Positions 25,994-34,404 are shown, numbered from the stretch's first letter. The stretch: 64,000 bases of DNA from an uncultured Bacteriovorax sp. (GCA_946481315.1 CAMLMH010000001.1:186001-250000); one strand, 5' to 3'. Made by a program: numbers and translations. The notes: generated by a model from the letters alone, not told the origin.

Positions 25994-26943
25994 TAATTGT
26001 TATTCCATGCAGCCTCTAACTCTGCCGGAGTACCATCAAATACATTGACGTCCATATCGAATTTAGTTCCCGGAACATTATAGAGACATGAACCGGTTGT
26101 GGTGCAGTTTAGCTCTGAAGAGAACTGCCATAAGAAGTAACCTTTCCAGATACCATTGGGAAAGTCGGATACAGTTGCCTTGAATCTTGCATACCACAGC
26201 TTGGACTGTTGAAATCTTGGATTGTTTTTAACTTTGGAATTAAGGGCAATAGTTGTTGCCTGATTGGCATACACAGTGGGAATAGAGCCAGTTTTTTCGT
26301 AAACATATTCCATAAAAGTCACTGCTTCATCAACCGACATGAATTTACCGTTTCCAGTATCTTCCAGATCCAGAACCATCAGAGTGTTAGGTTCGTCTTT
26401 GACTAGTGATAAAAAGAGTTCAGCCTGAGCAATGGTATTTCCCGGCAAACCTAAGTGATAAGCCCCCCAAAGATAGCCACGGCTTAAAGCTATAGCTTTA
26501 CGTGATTTATATAGACTATCGACCCTAGAACCAATACTTGAACGATGAATGACTCCTACAACTTTTTTATCAGTTGCCATTTTATCCCAGTCGATTGAAT
26601 TACCTTCATAAGCATCAATAACAATGGCGCTGTTCGCATTTTTCCATGGACTACTAAAATCTGTTCCATATGGAGCAGAACCGCCTCCACCTGTCGATGT
26701 TCCCCCGCCTGCAGTGGTGTCACCACCAGTTGAAGGGGCGTTGTCACCTGTCTGGTCAGTTGTACCGTCAATGACCGAATCTCCTAGGTCTGGCCTTGAA
26801 GCTCCTGAGGCATAAACGTTGTTTGTGAAAGAAAAGACTATTAAAAGAAGGACAAGAAAAGAGTAAAGATGAGGAAATGATTTAGAGAGAGTTGTGCACT
26901 TTGAGACCTTCCTGGGTCTTCGGGCTTCTGAGAGTAGCTTCAT
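25993..26943 (-). CDS. GH25-family muramidase with Gly/Thr-rich linker
   Basis: 316 aa, first gene of the tandem. It has an N-terminal basic stretch and hydrophobic signal segment (~28-46, cleavage near YAS), then a low-complexity Gly/Ser/Thr/Asp linker (~50-95), then the GH25 domain with Asp110, Asp192 and Glu194 as the probable active-site residues. Unlike its paralogue it has no lipobox, so it is likely secreted or periplasmic, while the second is membrane-anchored. AGGAG lies about 9 bases before ATG 26943. The pair arose by tandem duplication, with divergence chiefly in the N-terminal targeting region. Confidence 0.88.
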   Translation of the reverse strand: MKLLSEARRPRKVSKCTTLSKSFPHLYSFLVLLLIVFSFTNNVYASGASRPDLGDSVIDGTTDQTGDNAPSTGGDTTAGGGTSTGGGGSAPYGTDFSSPWKNANSAIVIDAYEGNSIDWDKMATDKKVVGVIHRSSIGSRVDSLYKSRKAIALSRGYLWGAYHLGLPGNTIAQAELFLSLVKDEPNTLMVLDLEDTGNGKFMSVDEAVTFMEYVYEKTGSIPTVYANQATTIALNSKVKNNPRFQQSKLWYARFKATVSDFPNGIWKGYFLWQFSSELNCTTTGSCLYNVPGTKFDMDVNVFDGTPAELEAAWNNN

Positions 26944-26973
26944 CCTGAACGCTCCTGTTTTAGAAGAATTTTA

Positions 26974-26991
26974 TTGACTCAAAAGAATCAA
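26974..26991. repeat. Dyad upstream of the GH25 operon
   Basis: TTGACTC (26974-26980) and GAATCAA (26985-26991), a 7-bp inverted repeat with one mismatch and a 4-base centre, ~30 bp before the first GH25 start codon. It is positioned like an operator. The 27000-27173 stretch holds no gene I can support. Confidence 0.45.
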
Positions 26992-27173
26992 TTATTAATG
27001 TGTGAAGTTTCCAGTGCAAAACCACCGTGCCAAAAATGACAAGCTAAGCAATTGATTGTGATTTAAACTCCAAAGAAATTTTTTTGTAATCGGTGTCGCA
27101 TGAATGTGTATAACGATCCTGAGTTAATTCTTCGGTGAAACATTTTCACTGATCGATTTCATCAGCTCCGGCA

Positions 27174-28016
27174 CTACTTTTGAGATTTTTTATAGAATGG
27201 ATATTTAATTTGTCCCCAGAATTGGTGGGGAACCGGACGACCGCCGGGAAGACCGACTTTTAATGTTTCTCTTTTAAATTTTGGTTTGTGATAAGTACCA
27301 AAAACTATATCCCAGAAAGACAAAATCTTTCCATAATTACTGTTACACTCAGAGAGTTTGGTTGAGTGATGAATTCGGTGCAACTCGGCTGTGTTAAAAA
27401 TTTTACTCATGATAATTGTTTTAAAATCAATATTGGCATGTTCTAGTGTTCCGGTAATGGCGTTCAATGTAAGAAAGAGCGCCGCCACCTCTTCATTGGG
27501 GCTGATCAGATAAACCGGAATGAAATAAAGAAAGAACTGGAAAAATAAATCAACGAAATGAAAACGTCCAGCATTCCCCCAATACACGCGAAGGGCGCCG
27601 TGATGGACGGCATGATATTTCAGCAAAAATTTGTTTTTATGAGAAATGCGGTGATACCAATAAAATAAAAATTCCGCAGATATGATAATGACGACAGCTT
27701 GAACAATGAATGGCAATCCTGCCAGCAATGGTTTAAAACCCAGTTTGGTATGCAGATAATAAAAAGAAAGTTCAACAAATTTTGCCACAAAGGGAAGCAC
27801 AATTAACGTCTGAATGATATCGGCTTTAAAGTCCCCCAGATCTTCATTCCAGTCATTGCGATAAGGAGTCATGCGCTCCAGAGCAATCATGACAATGACC
27901 ATGATTCCGAAAACTAGACTGGGAACAGCGGCCAGAGGAAAACCCGCCTGCAATAAAGTAAAATGTAATAATAGACTGACGACAATGAAGAAGGGATAAA
28001 CCAATAATTTTCTCAT
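27174..28016 (-). CDS. Fatty acid hydroxylase superfamily membrane protein
   Basis: 280 aa with four to five transmembrane helices. The eight-histidine di-iron signature is complete: HRISH (~142), HAVHH (~155) and HRIHH (~217), with HAN...(~193). Members hydroxylate or desaturate sterols, fatty acids or related lipids, or cleave ether lipids. Bacterial versions often have no proven substrate. No Shine-Dalgarno is visible before ATG 28016; GATAAA lies 6 bases upstream, a weak hint of a leaderless start. It is the last gene before the GH25 operon and shares its direction. Confidence 0.88.
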   Translation of the reverse strand: MRKLLVYPFFIVVSLLLHFTLLQAGFPLAAVPSLVFGIMVIVMIALERMTPYRNDWNEDLGDFKADIIQTLIVLPFVAKFVELSFYYLHTKLGFKPLLAGLPFIVQAVVIIISAEFLFYWYHRISHKNKFLLKYHAVHHGALRVYWGNAGRFHFVDLFFQFFLYFIPVYLISPNEEVAALFLTLNAITGTLEHANIDFKTIIMSKIFNTAELHRIHHSTKLSECNSNYGKILSFWDIVFGTYHKPKFKRETLKVGLPGGRPVPHQFWGQIKYPFYKKSQK

Positions 28017-28100
28017 AGGAGTTTATCGGCTTACTTCCCTCTTTATTTAGAAATGACAATTACCAGGCCATTTTTCTCAACAATATATAACTCTGCAGAC

Positions 28101-28583
28101 TTATACTTCCGCGCCGTCAAAATGACAGCGGCCTGACCACGCAAAAGTCTCATGGCAGGTATATTCTTTATCCATTTTTTCATCATATTGCTGAACAGAA
28201 CCTTTGATTTTGTAAGTTGAGGTTGAGTAACCCGGACCGTGGCTTCCACTATCTCCAGGAGGACATTCCGTGTTTTCTTCTACTGTTGAATCAGAAAGAA
28301 TCTGACCAAAAGTAATTACAACATCTCCTGGGTTGTTTTCAAGAAGATCATCTTTAAATCGAAAAGAGGCACCTGCTTTAAATGCACCATTGTAATCATC
28401 ATTAAATTTTTTGGTCACGATTTCGCGGATAGATCCATCATTTTCTTTTTTAATATAGGCCAGTTCATCTCGAGTAAAATTAACTTCGCCATCCGAGCTT
28501 TGACAGCTATATGTCCAGCTTCCAGCTTGGGCATTGGAGATAGAAACAATTAATGTCAGTGCGCAAAGAGTAATACTTTTCAT
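28101..28583 (-). CDS. Secreted protein, unknown function
   Basis: 160 aa with a Sec signal peptide (cleavage after AQA). The mature part has four cysteines (SCQSSD, ECPPGD, TCHETF, RCHFDG) and looks beta-rich, a possible small periplasmic or outer-membrane-associated protein. No family recognised. AAGGGGG precedes the ATG. Confidence 0.75.
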   Translation of the reverse strand: MKSITLCALTLIVSISNAQAGSWTYSCQSSDGEVNFTRDELAYIKKENDGSIREIVTKKFNDDYNGAFKAGASFRFKDDLLENNPGDVVITFGQILSDSTVEENTECPPGDSGSHGPGYSTSTYKIKGSVQQYDEKMDKEYTCHETFAWSGRCHFDGAEV

Positions 28584-28706
28584 TTTTCCCCCTTAATTTA
28601 AAGCGCTTATAGCATATTACTGACCCTGGGCACGGGGAGGGCTGTCATAAATGGATAAAATTTACACGTTTCAACATTTTAGCATTCAAAATGATACCCT
28701 CCTCCC

Positions 28707-29321
28707 ATGAGAAAGAATCAACTTCTGGCCATTATGTTAATAACTTTAGCTACTAGCTATGGCTGTAAAGATGTTCTTAAAAAAACTTCCGGTGATCCTG
28801 GTTTAAGTACCATCAGTTCTGGTCGTGCCGAAGTTGTGGATCTCTCCTCACTCAAGTCAGATCTCGCTATTATCAGTACACGGTATGTAAAGCTTTCTCT
28901 GGACTGTGCTTATGTAACGAAGGCAGTAAAATTAAAATTTCTGCGCAAATCAGAAAAGAAACTATTAAATGGTGTTACTTCGTGGGATATATTGAAAGAG
29001 CCGGCACTCAAAAGGAAACTGGACATTAAGCACACCAATCTGAATATGGAATTAACGGCAGCCTTGCAACTGGATCTCTCGCTTAATTCCAGTTATGAAG
29101 CCGTAATCAATGTTACACCACAAGTTGCCATCAAAACGATAAAATCAAATGGAAAAACATCTTCATCAATAGTTTATAATCCAAATCCTGCAGATATTTA
29201 TGAGCAGGAATCTCAAGTCATTATCGATACCACCCTGGAAGAAAAAGAAATGGTAAACGACAGTCACGCCAAGCTGGAGTGCACGCTTAATTCAGTTGTC
29301 AAAAACGCTTACAAAAAATAG
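28707..29321 (+). CDS. Lipoprotein, unknown function
   Basis: 204 aa with a lipoprotein signal (lipobox SYGC, Cys ~20). The mature region has charged and beta-prone parts and two cysteines; no family recognised. There is no Shine-Dalgarno before ATG 28707. TACCCT lies 6 bases before it, a weak -10 at the leaderless spacing seen in other genes here. Confidence 0.7.
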   Translation: MRKNQLLAIMLITLATSYGCKDVLKKTSGDPGLSTISSGRAEVVDLSSLKSDLAIISTRYVKLSLDCAYVTKAVKLKFLRKSEKKLLNGVTSWDILKEPALKRKLDIKHTNLNMELTAALQLDLSLNSSYEAVINVTPQVAIKTIKSNGKTSSSIVYNPNPADIYEQESQVIIDTTLEEKEMVNDSHAKLECTLNSVVKNAYKK

Positions 29322-29337
29322 TGAATAAAACTAAAAA

Positions 29338-30687
29338 CTAGTTCAATGTATCGAGAACGAGCTGGCCGCGCACAACGAGTTTAAACTTTCCTCTTCCGGA
29401 GGGCACAATTGAAATGCCGTTATTTTTAGCTTCCAATCGTTTGCGCAGAAGAATTAGTCTTGTTTCAAGGTTATCTTTATAATCAGGCAATTGAAGTGAT
29501 TTATCCATGCGCAGTTCTCGATTGCTGAATTCGTTTTTTCCTTCAGCAAGATGGGCATGCAGGAGTCTCCACAGTATTTTGGCAGGTATATTTCTGATGA
29601 GATATTCGCCGTCTATAAAAATACATTCGTCCTCGACGTAATATGTGACATTGATTCTGTTTGAATCTGCTGGTTTCTGAATGAAAGAGACGGGATCATC
29701 ATTTAATAAAGGTTCAGATTCGGAGCACAGTTGCAGGTATTCAATGGCCATGGCGACATAACTTCCGAATGTCATCATGAGCGCTTCGTCCGATTCTTTG
29801 AAGTCAAGAGATGCTAAACTTTGCACCTCAATGACACCTATGAGCTTGTCGCGATTCAGGAGAGGAACAACAATAATGCTGGCTGCATTTGTTAGTTTGG
29901 GAAGTTGGATAGCCTCTGAAAAAAACTTCTCCTTATTATGTGAGTCCCATTTGTGTAGAGCAGTCTGCGCATAGATAAACTCACGTTTTAATCCCATGAA
30001 GGCCATTGTTTTTTTGGATTTTGCAACATTTCCTATTATCCCTTCTCCAACTTTAATTTCTGCGCCTACACCATTCAGATTAAAGCCATGCGTATTTATG
30101 GTGATGAGTTTATCTGTTTCTGCCTCGGGAATGAGGAGCAGACTGTGTTTGAATCCAAAAGCGCTATCCAATGATTGCAGAATTTGGTCATAAAGTTCAT
30201 CCAGATTTTTTGCAGATTGTATTTGAGCAATAGCATTCTGAAGATTGATAAGTGAAAACGGCTGAGCACCATTCTCTGTTGTCAATAAGTGATGAAACTC
30301 ATCAGGGACTGTTATTTTTTTTACTTCAAATATTTCAACAGAATCCAGACAGAATTCACCCGGGGAACCCATCTGAGAATGAATGGCCATAATACGTTCA
30401 TTAATAATATTGAATATGGTTCCGGACTTCTGCGACTCAATCCAATAAAGTTCCAGTTCGATATGGCAGACTGAAACTGGATTGATCAGCATTGCAGTTG
30501 CTTTACGGTTTTCAGCTAGATTCTTACGTGATTTATTGAGGAACTGTCCTGAGATCGCAACATGATAGTCATCCAGATAATGGATATGACTGATGTAATT
30601 TACATTGGGAGTGCCGTCTAATGAGCATGTATAAAACGTTGATGGATATATGCCTTGCAGGCAACTTTTTAAATCAGCAAGTTTCAT
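29338..30687 (-). CDS. PNPOx-like / GAF / winged-helix regulator
   Basis: 449 aa with an unusual domain order. Residues ~1-125 have the pyridoxamine 5'-phosphate oxidase-like split-barrel pattern (YTCSLDGTPNVNYISHI...ISGQFLNKSRKNLAENRKATAMLINP). Residues ~155-325 form a GAF domain. Residues ~345-449 resemble an OmpR-type winged helix (ILWRLL...FSNRELR...LETRLILLRKRLE...GRGKFKL). Nothing marks a phospho-receiver. A flavin-linked sensor with a GAF ligand site and DNA-binding output is inferred. It overlaps by 4 bp the smaller PNPOx-like gene upstream and is divergent from an NmrA/cytochrome c pair, which it may control. Confidence 0.72.
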   Translation of the reverse strand: MKLADLKSCLQGIYPSTFYTCSLDGTPNVNYISHIHYLDDYHVAISGQFLNKSRKNLAENRKATAMLINPVSVCHIELELYWIESQKSGTIFNIINERIMAIHSQMGSPGEFCLDSVEIFEVKKITVPDEFHHLLTTENGAQPFSLINLQNAIAQIQSAKNLDELYDQILQSLDSAFGFKHSLLLIPEAETDKLITINTHGFNLNGVGAEIKVGEGIIGNVAKSKKTMAFMGLKREFIYAQTALHKWDSHNKEKFFSEAIQLPKLTNAASIIVVPLLNRDKLIGVIEVQSLASLDFKESDEALMMTFGSYVAMAIEYLQLCSESEPLLNDDPVSFIQKPADSNRINVTYYVEDECIFIDGEYLIRNIPAKILWRLLHAHLAEGKNEFSNRELRMDKSLQLPDYKDNLETRLILLRKRLEAKNNGISIVPSGRGKFKLVVRGQLVLDTLN

Positions 30688-31142
30688 ATGATTCTTGCTC
30701 CGGTTGATTTGCCTGGTGTCTGTTGAAAAACCGCTTCAATTTTCATGGTCACTGCTATTGCAGGCTTTACTGGCAGAACTCTGTAAGGTTCTCCTTTACC
30801 GCCTAACTTTTCGACTATTTCAGCAAACATCATGAGATATCTTTCAATGACTAAATCATCCCGTGCATCTGTTTTTTTGTGCGAGATATATCTACCCTTA
30901 ACCTGAATTGCAAGATAATCAGTCGGACGGGCAAAAGCTAAAGCCAGTTGACCATTTTCCATTAAGCTCGTATGCATTTTTTCAAAGGCTGTTTGATGAA
31001 CGTAGAAGGTAAGCTCTGTGCCTTCTTGATTGGAGAAAGCCCCGTATGCCCTGGTTCCATGGGCTATTAAGTTTGCATCCCGTGAAGCCACCATTATAGC
31101 AACGACTTCCTGGACAAAATCTTTTAAATCATTGGTCAACAT
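30684..31142 (-). CDS. Pyridoxamine 5'-phosphate oxidase family protein
   Basis: 152 aa split-barrel flavin-binding fold (FYVHQTAFEKMHTSLMENGQLALAF is the family core). Such small proteins bind FMN, F420 or heme and act as oxidoreductases or sensors. It is the first gene of a two-gene operon with the PNPOx-GAF regulator. Its start is leaderless-like: a perfect TATAAT (minus strand, 31149-31154) lies 6 bases before ATG 31142, with no Shine-Dalgarno. Confidence 0.8.
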   Translation of the reverse strand: MLTNDLKDFVQEVVAIMVASRDANLIAHGTRAYGAFSNQEGTELTFYVHQTAFEKMHTSLMENGQLALAFARPTDYLAIQVKGRYISHKKTDARDDLVIERYLMMFAEIVEKLGGKGEPYRVLPVKPAIAVTMKIEAVFQQTPGKSTGARII

Positions 31143-31148
31143 GATGAG

Positions 31149-31177
31149 ATTATATCCTATTAGTGAATATTTCAGAA
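31149..31177 (-). promoter_or_regulatory. Promoter for a leaderless transcript
   Basis: On the minus strand TATAAT (31149-31154), with a poor -35 near 31172-31177. Spacing to ATG 31142 is 6 bases. The weak -35 suggests that an activator is needed; the direct repeats at 31182-31201 lie just upstream. Confidence 0.6.
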
Positions 31178-31181
31178 TAAC

Positions 31182-31201
31182 TTAGGAAACTTTTAGGAAA
31201 C
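31182..31201. promoter_or_regulatory. Direct repeat, candidate regulator site
   Basis: TTAGGAAAC occurs at 31182-31190 and again at 31193-31201, an 11-bp period (about one helical turn), in the divergent control region. The arrangement suits a tandem-binding winged-helix protein. Confidence 0.6.
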
Positions 31202-31244
31202 CTATGCCTGATTTTGTCGTAACTTAGACATATTGGAGGCAGAT

Positions 31245-32093
31245 ATGAAAGTTTTAATAACATCAGGTACAGGCAAAGTAGCACAGGAGCTCTTAAAAAT
31301 CCTTCTTCTCAGAGGTTTAGAGCCCATCATTATGACTCATACCAAAGATAATCTTCAGAATTTAATTCCGGGGACTAAAGGTATCTATGGTGATTTTAGC
31401 AATCCTTCAACATGGGAAGAGGCACTTAGAGGAGTAGATAAATTATGCCTGATCACACCTCCTCTTCAAAATGAAGCAGACGTCGGAAGCGCTTTCGCAT
31501 CTAAAGCTTATGAGCTTGGAGTCAATCACATTGTCTTTTTAGGTGTTCATGATTGTGAATTAGCACCTCATATTCCCCATATTGGTGCCAAGACAACGAT
31601 TAAAAGAGCTCTCATGTCGTCAGGAAGAGCTTTTACTGTTGTTGAGCCTAACAATTTCTATCAAAACGATTTGTGGTTTTTCGAAACTGCCAAATCCAAA
31701 GGTGAATATTTGCAACCGATAGGTCAAGTGGGTTTAAATCGAGTTGATGTGCGAGATATCGCCGAAGCTATGGCAAACGCCTTAGGAGATGATCGTCATC
31801 AATTTAAAGTTTATCCTTTAGTGGGCCCTGAATCTCTGACTGGTGATAAAACGGCAAAAATTTTATCAGATATATATCGGCAGGAAATAGTTTATCCGAA
31901 AGATTGTCTGATGAAATGGGAAATAATGCTGAAATCAATGATACCTGAGTGGCTGCTGAAGGATTGGAAAGAAATGTATCTTTTCTTCATGGATCAGGGA
32001 CTTCGGGCTAATTCGCATCAACTTTTATTGCAAGAAAAGATTTTAAATCGCGTACCGAGGAAATATGAAGATTTTGTAAAGGAGAATGTATGA
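31245..32093 (+). CDS. NmrA/NAD(P)-binding Rossmann protein
   Basis: About 282 aa, atypical short-chain dehydrogenase of the NmrA group. The N-terminal loop TSGTGKVA (~6-13) replaces the usual TGATG nucleotide-binding motif, with a downstream hydrophobic core. Such proteins are NADPH-binding quinone reductases or redox sensors without the catalytic Tyr. ATG 31245 follows GGAGG at six bases. It overlaps the cytochrome c gene by 4 bp and is divergent from the PNPOx regulator operon, so it may be its target. Confidence 0.8.
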   Translation: MKVLITSGTGKVAQELLKILLLRGLEPIIMTHTKDNLQNLIPGTKGIYGDFSNPSTWEEALRGVDKLCLITPPLQNEADVGSAFASKAYELGVNHIVFLGVHDCELAPHIPHIGAKTTIKRALMSSGRAFTVVEPNNFYQNDLWFFETAKSKGEYLQPIGQVGLNRVDVRDIAEAMANALGDDRHQFKVYPLVGPESLTGDKTAKILSDIYRQEIVYPKDCLMKWEIMLKSMIPEWLLKDWKEMYLFFMDQGLRANSHQLLLQEKILNRVPRKYEDFVKENV

Positions 32094-32569
32094 AATTTTT
32101 TTTAGTATCTGGCATAATTTTATGCTCATTAACTGTTCAGGCCGGTGAAAATAAAGTGTGGGAGAACGATAAAATTGAACGAGGGAGACGTTTGGTTAAA
32201 ATTTCTGGCTGTAACGATTGTCATACTCCGATGTACGGTCAGATGAATGGGGATGTCCCGGAAAAAGACTGGTTAATTGGAAGTGAAATTGGCTTCAGAG
32301 GACCATGGGGTACAACATATCCGACGAATTTGAGATTAACTGTTGCAGCTTATCAGGAAAAGAGTTTCGTATCTTACATACGACAGAAAAAATATCTTCC
32401 GCCAATGCCGGGATTTGTATTTAAACATATGACTGATGAAGAAATTGCTTCAATTCACGCTTACATCAAGCACCTGGGAGTTGCCGGAAAAAAAGCGCCT
32501 TTGAATCTTCCTCCGAATCAAAAGTCTAAGAATCCATTTATTGTCTTTGTTCCGCAGTTTGATAAGTAA
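32090..32569 (+). CDS. Secreted c-type cytochrome
   Basis: 159 aa with a signal peptide (cleavage near VQA) and one heme site, CNDCH (Cys41, Cys44, His45). A Met in LPPMPGF (~104) is a likely axial ligand. It is a class I monoheme cytochrome with YIKHL near the end. Electron donor and acceptor are unknown. It forms a pair with the NmrA-type oxidoreductase (ATGA overlap), followed by a terminator. Confidence 0.88.
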   Translation: MKFFLVSGIILCSLTVQAGENKVWENDKIERGRRLVKISGCNDCHTPMYGQMNGDVPEKDWLIGSEIGFRGPWGTTYPTNLRLTVAAYQEKSFVSYIRQKKYLPPMPGFVFKHMTDEEIASIHAYIKHLGVAGKKAPLNLPPNQKSKNPFIVFVPQFDK

Positions 32570-32602
32570 CTTATCTGTACTTTAACTTTTTCCAATAGAG
32601 GG

Positions 32603-32627
32603 GCCCTTCTTCAAGAAGGGCTTTTTT
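32603..32627 (+). terminator. Rho-independent terminator
   Basis: Stem GCCCTTC (32603-32609) with GAAGGGC (32615-32621), loop TTCAA, then six T. Ends the NmrA-cytochrome transcript. Confidence 0.85.
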
Positions 32628-32662
32628 ATTAGATTGAAATCAAGATATTTAGAATTTCGGAC

Positions 32663-32691
32663 AAAAAAAAGCCCAGAGGGTTAACCTGGGC
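32663..32691 (-). terminator. Terminator of the tRNA-His gene
   Basis: Stem GCCCAG/CTGGGC (32671-32676 with 32686-32691) followed, read on the minus strand, by a run of eight T (32663-32670). It lies ~55 bp beyond the tRNA 3' end. Confidence 0.8.
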
Positions 32692-32746
32692 CTTAATATG
32701 ATCGACTTCTTGCGAAGGTTTTCACGCGAATTTTTATACAAAAATA

Positions 32747-32823
32747 TGGGGTGGCTGATGGGGCTCGAACCCACGACACCTAGAATCACAATCTAGTGCT
32801 CTACCGACTGAACTACAGCCACC
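32747..32823 (-). tRNA. tRNA-His (anticodon GTG)
   Basis: The minus strand folds as a full cloverleaf of 77 nt including CCA. The acceptor stem GTGGCTG/CAGCCAC is preceded by the encoded G-1, which pairs with C73, the identity element of tRNA-His. The anticodon loop is TTGTGAT (GTG, His) on stem CTAGA/TCTAG, and the T arm contains GGTTCGAGCC. The CCA end is encoded. A promoter and terminator flank it, so it is transcribed alone. Confidence 0.97.
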
Positions 32824-32840
32824 ATATTTTTGTAAGCACA

Positions 32841-32869
32841 TTTATAGGGGGTTCAGGCGCTCTAGTCAA
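32841..32869 (-). promoter_or_regulatory. Promoter of tRNA-His
   Basis: On the minus strand TTGACT (32864-32869), a 17-base spacer and TATAAA (32841-32846), ending 17 bases before the tRNA 5' end. A G/C-rich stretch, CGCCTGAACCCCC, lies within the spacer. Confidence 0.8.
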
Positions 32870-32920
32870 TGAAAAGTTTGGTTAAATTGCTGCTTATAGT
32901 AGCTTTTACATTGTTTATTT

Positions 32921-32949
32921 TTGACTCTTTATTAATTGTGCTATCTAAT
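32921..32949 (+). promoter_or_regulatory. Promoter of the following outer-membrane-type gene
   Basis: TTGACT (32921-32926), 17-base spacer, TCTAAT (32944-32949). The gene starts at 32987 with TAGGAAGG upstream. Confidence 0.65.
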
Positions 32950-32986
32950 AAAAGTGACGACATATTGCTAAGTTAGGAAGGTTTAC

Positions 32987-33628
32987 ATGAAAAGATTAAA
33001 TGGATTATCTGCGTTAGCCGTCTCTTTATTGGCCGTAACACTGGGTGCTGGCAACAATGCCCATGCTTATGGAATCGGTATTTCATCATTTCCTTTGGAA
33101 TCAGAAAAGAAAGTTATCTCAGCTGAAGCGACAGGAATCGTATCAAGCGGTGGGGGAGTCGGTCTGCAGGCCCGTTTTACCCAAAAATTGAACGAAGATG
33201 CGACAGTGGATGCAGGCCTTGGTATTTCAGGCGGAGAGCGCTCAGCTCGTCTGTTTGCCGGTTATGATTTCCAGCTCCTGCCGGATTACGACAGTCAGCC
33301 ACGCACTTCTGTTAAAGCATTTATTGAAAATTCTAAAGAATTTGGAACAAGAAGAAATATCCTGGGCCTGGCGCCAACATTGTCTAAGGGGTTCAGCTTT
33401 TGGGATAACGAAGCATTCCCATATATTTCTCTTCCTTACGGGATCAGTCTTGAAGGAAGACAAAATTCATACAAGACTACTTTGAGCGCAAACGTAGGTA
33501 TTGCCGGAATTATTCCCGGTGACGTTCTGAGCACATCCAAACCAATCACTGCGAACGCTGAAGCCATCATTGGATTGAAAGATAGCTTCTCCGGAGTGTT
33601 TGTAGGATTTGGTTACCCAATCGAATAA
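32987..33628 (+). CDS. Secreted beta-rich protein, possible outer-membrane barrel
   Basis: 213 aa with a signal peptide ending at AHA-YGIG. The rest alternates hydrophobic and polar residues with many Gly and aromatic residues, as in small beta-barrels (e.g. GVGLQARF, GERSARLFAGYDF, GVFVGFGYPIE), though it ends in Glu rather than the usual aromatic. No family recognised. It has its own promoter and a Shine-Dalgarno. The HAD gene follows after 5 bp. Confidence 0.65.
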   Translation: MKRLNGLSALAVSLLAVTLGAGNNAHAYGIGISSFPLESEKKVISAEATGIVSSGGGVGLQARFTQKLNEDATVDAGLGISGGERSARLFAGYDFQLLPDYDSQPRTSVKAFIENSKEFGTRRNILGLAPTLSKGFSFWDNEAFPYISLPYGISLEGRQNSYKTTLSANVGIAGIIPGDVLSTSKPITANAEAIIGLKDSFSGVFVGFGYPIE

Positions 33629-33633
33629 TTGAT

Positions 33634-34350
33634 ATGACGAAAATTGTTTTTTCCGATTTTGACGGGACTCTGACTTATAAAGAAAGTTTGAGTCCCGTTT
33701 TTTTTGAAATCATGGATTATCTGAAGTCTAAAAAAGTCCCCCTCGTTATTGTTACCGGTCGCTCACTTTCTTGGGGCCATTTTCTGCTGACCCATTTTCC
33801 TTTCTTAAACGATGTCATCGTCGAAGGGGGAGGAGCAATCGTTTCACGTAATGGAAAATTTATCACTGAAGAGTGTATGGTCAGTGAAGCGGAAGTTCTA
33901 AGGCTAGCGAACTTCTGTCATGATTTTAAATTTCGCTTCCCGAAAATCCCCCTTTCCGTTGATTCTTTCGGCAGAAAAACAGATCGGGCCATCGAGTTAC
34001 ATGATTTAACAGACGGAACGTTATTCAAGCATATAGAAGATTACCTGCGCGAAAAAGACATCAATTTTTCTACGTCGAATGTGCACTTGAATTTCTGGTG
34101 CGGTGAAATTTCCAAATATCTTGCAGTCAAGCATTACCTTCAGGGTAAAGGAATCGAGGAACAAGATTGTTTATTCTTTGGCGATTCGCTCAATGATCAG
34201 ACCATGTTTAAAAGTTTTAAAAACTCCATCGGAGTTTCAAATATCTCCCAGGTTCTGGACCGGATGACATATAAACCTGCTACTATTTTGCAGGGAGCGG
34301 ATAATGCAGGGCCTTTCGGTGTTTTAAAGTACCTGAAAAATCATCTTTAA
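33634..34350 (+). CDS. HAD-superfamily hydrolase (Cof/SPP type)
   Basis: 238 aa phosphatase. Motif I is FSDFDGTLT (DxDGT), motif II IVTGRS, motif III Lys in SKYLAVKHYL (~170) and motif IV FGDSLNDQ (~190). A C2-type cap lies between II and III. Substrates of this group are sugar or nucleotide phosphates; none can be assigned. The start at 33634 has no Shine-Dalgarno and lies 5 bp after the preceding stop, so translation is probably coupled. Confidence 0.88.
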   Translation: MTKIVFSDFDGTLTYKESLSPVFFEIMDYLKSKKVPLVIVTGRSLSWGHFLLTHFPFLNDVIVEGGGAIVSRNGKFITEECMVSEAEVLRLANFCHDFKFRFPKIPLSVDSFGRKTDRAIELHDLTDGTLFKHIEDYLREKDINFSTSNVHLNFWCGEISKYLAVKHYLQGKGIEEQDCLFFGDSLNDQTMFKSFKNSIGVSNISQVLDRMTYKPATILQGADNAGPFGVLKYLKNHL

Positions 34351-34372
34351 TTTCCAGATTTCTAAAAAATGA

Positions 34373-34404
34373 TTGACCACGTACATAGGTACGGGGTTTA
34401 TAAT
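34373..34404 (+). promoter_or_regulatory. MerR-type promoter-operator
   Basis: TTGACC (34373-34378) and TATAAT (34399-34404) are 20 bases apart, the overlong spacing that MerR regulators untwist. Between them lies a dyad of CGTAC (34380-34384) and GTACG (34389-34393) around ATAG, flanked by CC and GG as in mer and zinc/cadmium operators. The -10 ends 6 bases before ATG 34411. Confidence 0.85.

Larger units (their letters stand above)
32570..32986. other. Intergenic region with tRNA-His, no protein gene
   Basis: This 417-bp gap holds the cytochrome terminator, the tRNA-His terminator and gene with its promoter on the minus strand, and the promoter of the next + gene. I see no further coding potential. 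Confidence 0.8.
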
